64,000 nt of DNA from Cognaticolwellia aestuarii (GTDB taxonomy: Bacteria; Pseudomonadota; Gammaproteobacteria; Enterobacterales; Alteromonadaceae): the NCBI RefSeq assembly GCF_002000025.1, contig NZ_MUZV01000012.1, positions 1-64,000 on the forward strand, written 5' to 3'. The notes under the pieces were generated by a model. That model made no database searches, was not told where the DNA came from, and saw only the letters and a program-made list of their open reading frames with translations. The first letter of the stretch is position 1. Each line of letters opens with the position of its first letter. Positions 60,036-64,000 of this stretch are shown here, piece by piece. The position numbers were made by a program, and so were the translations under genes.

Positions 60036-60711
60036 TTACGGCTCCTGCTTGATTAATATCATGTAAAGATTCAACACGAGTAAAATAGCGCGATAGCGAG
60101 ATATCATGACTGACAAACAAGAGTGTTGTTTGGCTGCTATCAACAATTGACATTAAAAGCGCCATAAAATCAGCGCTATTTTCTTCATCAAGTGCAGATG
60201 TTGGTTCGTCAGCTATTAACAATGCCGGTTTGTTAATGAGCGCTCGCGCAATAGCAATACGCTGTTGTTGACCAATACTTAGTTTATGTACGGGCTGTTG
60301 CCAATCTTTTTTTGGGATATTTAAGCTGTTGAGTAATGCTTTAATTTCTTCAGTGACTGACGATTTTTCTGAGGATTTTGAAAAGTAGTTTGCCAGTTGA
60401 ACGTTATCGATGGCATTAAGATAGCCAATTAAATTAAACTGCTGAAAAACATACCCTATGCTGTTAGCTCTAAAGTTATCTCGTTGTCGGCTCGTCATTT
60501 CATTAAGTCGTTGGCCTAAAACCTCAATATGCCCGCTATTAACTGATAATAAGCCGTTTAAAATATTTAATAAGGTTGATTTCCCGCTGCCTGATGAGCC
60601 ATGAATCAGCGTATGCTCACCTATGGGCAATGACCAAGATGGGATATCTAATACAAGCGAATCAGCTTGTTCTGGATAGCTAAATTTTAACTTAGCGAGC
60701 TCTATTATCAT
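60025..60711 (-). CDS. ABC transporter ATP-binding protein (LolD/MacB type)
   Basis: About 228 aa: Walker A GSSGSGKST near residue 38, Q-loop YVFQQFN, signature LSIGQQQRIAIARALI, Walker B ALLIADEPTSALD and the H-loop FVSHD. It powers the FtsX-type permease encoded next. The ATG at 60711 (MIIELAKLKFSYP) is preferred; an in-frame GTG at 60729 would add six residues. It is divergent from the DUF3299 lipoprotein gene, with a 35-bp palindrome between them. Confidence 0.94.
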   Translation of the reverse strand: MIIELAKLKFSYPEQADSLVLDIPSWSLPIGEHTLIHGSSGSGKSTLLNILNGLLSVNSGHIEVLGQRLNEMTSRQRDNFRANSIGYVFQQFNLIGYLNAIDNVQLANYFSKSSEKSSVTEEIKALLNSLNIPKKDWQQPVHKLSIGQQQRIAIARALINKPALLIADEPTSALDEENSADFMALLMSIVDSSQTTLLFVSHDISLSRYFTRVESLHDINQAGAVNAD

Positions 60712-60746
60712 GCCCGGTGTACTTCCCACGTAATGAAAATTAATGT

Positions 60747-60781
60747 AATAGACAAATGATACAGTGTATCATTTGTCTATT
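60747..60781. promoter_or_regulatory. 35-bp perfect palindrome (P1), candidate Zur-type operator
   Basis: Two 17-bp arms (60747-60763 and 60765-60781) surround a single central G, with core AAATGATACA-G-TGTATCATTT. It lies exactly between the divergent ABC and DUF3299 genes, 26 bp from the latter, so one bound repressor could control both. The core resembles the gammaproteobacterial Zur box (AATGTTATA-N-TATAACATT). Confidence 0.7.
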
Positions 60782-60806
60782 AAACACATTTTTAGCATGA
60801 TCTAAT

Positions 60807-61487
60807 ATGAGTAAATTAAGTGTAGTTATCTTGGTAAGTCTATTTTTACTGGCGTGTGAACGACCAGAAAAGCGTGATAGCGTGAATAAACAATATGCAG
60901 CGACAGAGAATAAAAATTCAGCTGCCGTTAAAATGCCGTTAAATGAAATAGAGGTAGTTGAACAAAAAGAAAACTCAATTTTACCAGCCTCTGCTTTTAT
61001 GACCGCTGATTGGCTTGATTTACTGCCGGAAGATGATTTAAATGCATTGTCAAATCCGCCCAGTTATCTTGATGAAATAGTCGATGGCTCTGCTCAAGAT
61101 CAATTAAGCAACACCTTGAAAAATGAATTAAAAAATGATGAAGGTGATCGTTATCAACAAGCCCTAACATCAACGCAAGTGAAGAGTGTTGTTAATAATG
61201 CACCGATCAAAATTCCTGCGTTTATTGTGCCCCTTGAATTTGATGATAAGCAAAATGTAACACAGTTTTTTATGGTGCCGTTTTTTGGCGCGTGCCTTCA
61301 TTTACCGCCACCACCGCCTAACCAAACTATTTATGTGAATTACCCCAAAGGGCTTAAACTCGAGTCGCTTTACGACGCGTATTGGATTTCAGGTATTATA
61401 AAAACATCACTGGTTGAAAACGATACCGCAATCGCAGCTTACTCGATGGAAATGCATGCATTTGAACTTTATACTGATGAGCCGTAA
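60807..61487 (+). CDS. DUF3299 family lipoprotein
   Basis: A 226-aa lipoprotein: signal peptide with LLAC lipobox (Cys near residue 17), an acidic linker, then the DUF3299 domain (about 125-220) with IKIPAFIVPLEFD, FFMVPFFGACLHLPPPPPNQ and ISGIIKTSLVEND. DUF3299 proteins accompany zinc-responsive ABC transporters in Vibrio and Shewanella. The single Cys and the PPPPP segment are conserved features of the family as I recall it. It probably acts on the periplasmic face with the divergent ABC pair. Confidence 0.86.
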   Translation: MSKLSVVILVSLFLLACERPEKRDSVNKQYAATENKNSAAVKMPLNEIEVVEQKENSILPASAFMTADWLDLLPEDDLNALSNPPSYLDEIVDGSAQDQLSNTLKNELKNDEGDRYQQALTSTQVKSVVNNAPIKIPAFIVPLEFDDKQNVTQFFMVPFFGACLHLPPPPPNQTIYVNYPKGLKLESLYDAYWISGIIKTSLVENDTAIAAYSMEMHAFELYTDEP

Positions 61488-61558
61488 TTATATCGATTTA
61501 CTAAACGGGCGCTTAAATTCCTGTTAATGTGTAAGCCTGCCCAAGCTTAGCTGGCGCT

Positions 61559-62547
61559 TTAGTTAATGCAGGCCATTAGCTGTGCTTCAACAGTATCATC
61601 CAGCTGCTTTGATATTATTTCTATACGACTTTCTTTAGTAAAGTTGAGCGCGGTTTCTGTTAGGCCATCAGCGGTAAAGTTATAGCTAAATACACCGAGC
61701 TCGGTGATAAATACTGCTTTTATTCGCTCAGCGTTTACATTACTGAAAAAACCTTTCAGTTTAGCGTAATTGAATGTTTTTTCTTCAGTAAACCGCCAGC
61801 CAACACTATTAAAGCTTGCGCCGGTATTGATTGCTTTAATAAAGCCGCATTCAGGTATCGTTAAATCAGCAGTCATTACTTCTTTAGTGGGGCGATGAGG
61901 AGATGCTGCAGGCAAGCTTAATGTCGTTGGGCCAGCTAAAATTGAAAGCTTAATATTACCTTGCTGAGCGAAAACCACATCGGCGTTGGCTTGGCCATGC
62001 ACCTTTACATAGTCAATTAACCTTGTTTTGTCTTCATCTTGATATAAGTCTACTTTATTGCCAATAACGATATCAGCAATCGCAATTTGCTGATTAAAAA
62101 TATCATGACTTGTGTATCGGGTGTTGTTTACGTTTCGAGCATCGACTAAGGTGATTGTTTTTGCAGTGATAGCGCCTCTTGATAATGTTTCGCAGACAGT
62201 GCTTTAATAATTTCTTTAGGGTGCCCAAGCCCCGTTGGCTCTATCAATAAGCGATCAGGTTTTGCCTGTAACAGCAGTTGATTAAGGGCTATTTGCATAG
62301 GGACACCAGCGGCGCAGCACATACAGCCACCGGGAACTTCGCGTATAAATACCCCTTGTTTTTCTGTGTACTGGCCTGAAAAAAAGCTGCCATCAACCCC
62401 TATCTCACCGAATTCATTCACTAAAATAGCCCAACGCTCATTTGAAGGTTTATTTGTTAGCAATTGTAGTATTGCCGATGTTTTACCAACCCCTAAAAAG
62501 CCAGTAATAATGTGAGTAGGCACGGCTGTAATTTTTGTCGATTTCAT
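61559..62547 (-). pseudogene. COG0523/CobW-type metal-chaperone GTPase, frameshifted
   Basis: Two frames together make one GTPase of about 329 aa. The N-terminal part (62547 to about 62160) has Walker A ITGFLGVGKT, the metal-binding GGCMCC (CxCC) and IEPTGLGHP. The C-terminal part (from about 62157 to 61559) continues in another frame with TITLVDARN, IADIVIGNKVDL (NKxD) and a CobW C-terminal domain. The join falls at a run of five T (62158-62162, A on the coding strand); one more base would restore the frame. It may be a sequencing error, a recent mutation or recoding. The family (YjiA, ZNG1) delivers zinc or cobalt. The ATG at 62547 has GAGA upstream. Confidence 0.82.
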
Positions 62548-62596
62548 TCTATCTCGTTCATTATGTTTCTTTAAAAGCGCTATCTGAGTCGCAACC

Positions 62597-62773
62597 TTAG
62601 CCGCAACACTTTTTAAACTTTCGGCCACTATCACACGGGCAGGGATCATTACGACCTATTTTGGGTTGTGCATGCACTAATGGGCTTTGCGGTGCACAAC
62701 AGCTTGCTTGGCTGCAACAGCTTTCATTATCGACTATTGGCTGATTAATGCTATCTTGATTGTTGTTTTCCAT
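62597..62773 (-). CDS. small SEC-C motif metal-binding protein
   Basis: A 58-aa cytoplasmic protein. The C-terminal [19 protein letters not shown] is the SEC-C zinc-binding motif, also found at the SecA C terminus, and CCSQASCC in the middle adds four more cysteines. The ATG at 62773 with AAGG upstream is preferred over an in-frame ATG at 62833. It lies between the His-rich DUF2796 gene and the COG0523 GTPase gene on the same strand, suggesting a role in binding or passing zinc. Confidence 0.83.
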   Translation of the reverse strand: MENNNQDSINQPIVDNESCCSQASCCAPQSPLVHAQPKIGRNDPCPCDSGRKFKKCCG

Positions 62774-62878
62774 GAGTAAACCTTTTTGTATAAATGTTGA
62801 TGCAGACATTGCTGAAGAATGATGTTTGATCATTTATTTTACGCTGCACTTTATTGATTGCTAAGAAAAGTCGCTTTC

Positions 62879-63541
62879 TTATTTTACCTTTAGCCTGATG
62901 CTTCGGTTATTCGTATCGAGCACTGAAGCACCTTGTTGGAATTCGGTAAGCCACATTACTTTTATTTGTTCAATGCCTGAAAAAAACTCAAATAGCTTAA
63001 CCTTGACAGTTGATAACGTTAATGGTGTTTTACAGCGAAAATTGTACTTAGCGACCACTTCGTGATGCTTGACGTTGTCATTCATTGTGTGCTTATTTTG
63101 GTGGTCATCATGGTCATCATGGTCATCATGGTCATCATGGTCACCATGCTTATCATTATGGTTATGTGAATTAATATCTTGGAGAGTTTTTATTTGCTGG
63201 CTGTGTATGACACTTGATACATCAGTAAATTGATTGACCAATACACAGTCGCCACCAGAAAATGAAAATAGCTCATGCTGTTTTGCCAGAAGTAATTTAG
63301 CTTTATTGACAACGGTCTTATCTGATGTTGTTATCGCGCTGTGCTCAAAACCAAATAGGTTGATGGCTGGCGATCTCAGCTCAATTTCAAGTTGCTGTTT
63401 TTCGAGTGCGATGGTCAGCTCAGATACGCCATGCACATGTGCATTAAGCGAAACTGCTCCTTTGGCCAGGCATGAGGTTTGGACTAATGCGCCCAGTAGT
63501 GCAATGCATAATAGATGGCGATTGAACAAGGTACGACTCAT
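62879..63541 (-). CDS. DUF2796 His-rich periplasmic protein (ZrgA-like)
   Basis: A 220-aa exported protein with signal peptide (LLCIALLGALVQTSCLA). The start of the mature part, LNAHVHGVSELTIALEKQQLEIELRSPAINLFGFEH, is the DUF2796 signature. A His/Asp-rich loop near residues 134-153 (HGDHDDHDDHDD type) looks like a zinc-binding tract. V. cholerae ZrgA, part of a zinc-regulated uptake system, is of this family as I recall. A role as periplasmic zinc carrier for the ABC system nearby is inferred. Confidence 0.88.
   Translation of the reverse strand: MSRTLFNRHLLCIALLGALVQTSCLAKGAVSLNAHVHGVSELTIALEKQQLEIELRSPAINLFGFEHSAITTSDKTVVNKAKLLLAKQHELFSFSGGDCVLVNQFTDVSSVIHSQQIKTLQDINSHNHNDKHGDHDDHDDHDDHDDHQNKHTMNDNVKHHEVVAKYNFRCKTPLTLSTVKVKLFEFFSGIEQIKVMWLTEFQQGASVLDTNNRSIRLKVK
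63100..63149. repeat. 9-bp tandem repeat coding the His-Asp tract
   Basis: Four to five copies of TGGTCATCA (on the + strand) encode the HDD repeat of the DUF2796 protein. The unit is a multiple of three, so copy changes alter the number of metal-binding residues without a frameshift. Confidence 0.85.
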
Positions 63542-63555
63542 GAGCTACACCTTAA

Positions 63556-64000
63556 TTAGTCAGAGAGAAAATCAAGAGTGAGTAATAATCGACGCTCGCC
63601 TTCAGCGACTGGCGGTGAACGATGTACAAGCCCAGCTCCGTTGTTGTTATACCAACCTTCGCCTTTCAACAGTGCTACATCGCCTTGCGTTAGTTGATTA
63701 ATATCGTTCAGGTTTTTAAACAGTCCTGATTGTTCATCAGGCTTACCTTGATGGCCAGCACCTAGTTTTTCTCTATCGATTACATCGTGGTGTAACCAGT
63801 CGGTAGCAACACCACGATATGTTGTGACTAAACGACATGGAATTTTATCTACATGGAAGCGAGGGCACATAGCACGCTCGAGCACAGAGATTCTTAGTCC
63901 TGCACCTTTTAGGTCAAACAAACAGCAAAACATATCAACGAGTAGGGCAATATCATCTCTTAGCGCCGGCTTTATCTCTGCTTCTCCAAAGGCTTCTATA
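63556..64000 (-). CDS. DUF1826 domain protein (partial, start beyond the window)
   Basis: The frame is open from the window edge to 63556, giving 147 residues of the C-terminal part; an internal ATG at 63933 is not the real start. Conserved features of DUF1826 include CPRFHVDKIPCRLVTTYRGVATDWL, DVALLKGEGW and GLVHRSPP near the end, resembling a 2-oxoglutarate oxygenase-type His-rich fold. DUF1826 genes are commonly found with COG0523 GTPases in zinc-responsive operons. It lies 14 bp upstream of the DUF2796 gene on the same strand, so it probably leads this operon. Confidence 0.82.
   Translation of the reverse strand, partial: IEAFGEAEIKPALRDDIALLVDMFCCLFDLKGAGLRISVLERAMCPRFHVDKIPCRLVTTYRGVATDWLHHDVIDREKLGAGHQGKPDEQSGLFKNLNDINQLTQGDVALLKGEGWYNNNGAGLVHRSPPVAEGERRLLLTLDFLSD

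Noticed and set aside
63100-63149. Regular repeats as a CRISPR array
   Set aside because: The 9-bp units are contiguous with no spacers and encode an in-frame His-Asp tract.

Overview
The window looks like a chromosomal segment of an AT-rich marine gammaproteobacterium of the order Alteromonadales, most likely Colwelliaceae (Colwellia/Thalassotalea type). This is inferred from gene content and protein style; no database search was possible. Nearly all of it is ordinary core genome: no prophage, integrase, transposase, tRNA or CRISPR array was seen.

Layout. 1-437: end of an rRNA operon (23S 3' end, palindrome-rich spacer, 5S, terminator), then a 440-bp gap holding what looks like a broken 5S copy. 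881-5188: cysJIH, assimilatory sulfate reduction. 5236-10349: a TIGR03899/DUF2806-like protein, a REC-DUF3369-GGDEF-EAL protein, an MFS transporter and a MazG-like protein. 10638-13978: fadBA, fatty-acid beta-oxidation. 14153-14360: a Fur-box promoter facing a strong terminator with no ordinary gene between, a candidate iron-regulated small RNA. 14546-24297: GNAT acetyltransferase, two S9 peptidases, a ClpP-like lipoprotein, a two-component system and a manganese pyrophosphatase. 24402-27546: cyanide-insensitive-type cydAB with a GbsR/MarR regulator and FNR-like and CRP-like sites. 27835-33215: Aer-like chemoreceptor, fbp, and a zinc metalloprotease. 33443-38054: EamA exporter divergent from a MocR regulator, Bcr/CflA exporter and elbB, then a small Cys-rich protein. 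38180-40522: aroQ-accB-accC. 40784-44893: a compact cassette of a small phosphate-binding-like periplasmic protein, an outer-membrane barrel and a membrane GGDEF-EAL protein. 45107-47215: dsbD preceded by a decayed cutA. 47463-50099: fxsA and heat-shock groESL. 50349-55112: CBS-PAS-GGDEF-EAL protein, and a LysR regulator divergent from a TDT/SLAC1-type transporter. 55495-58444: M1 metallopeptidase plus DUF6702 protein. 58731-64000: a metal (probably zinc) homeostasis cluster with an ABC transporter, DUF3299 lipoprotein, frameshifted COG0523 GTPase, SEC-C protein, His-rich DUF2796 protein and DUF1826 protein.

How the genes work together. Three signalling proteins (6497, 42461, 50349) make or break cyclic di-GMP from different inputs. 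Respiratory control is suggested by the FNR/CRP-like sites ahead of the cyd operon. Iron and zinc control are suggested by a near-perfect Fur box at 14329-14351 and by two related long palindromes that flank the ABC transporter pair (58554-58590 and 60747-60781). The strongest leads for something undescribed are the Fur-controlled transcript, the binding-protein/barrel/c-di-GMP cassette and the pair of related palindromes.
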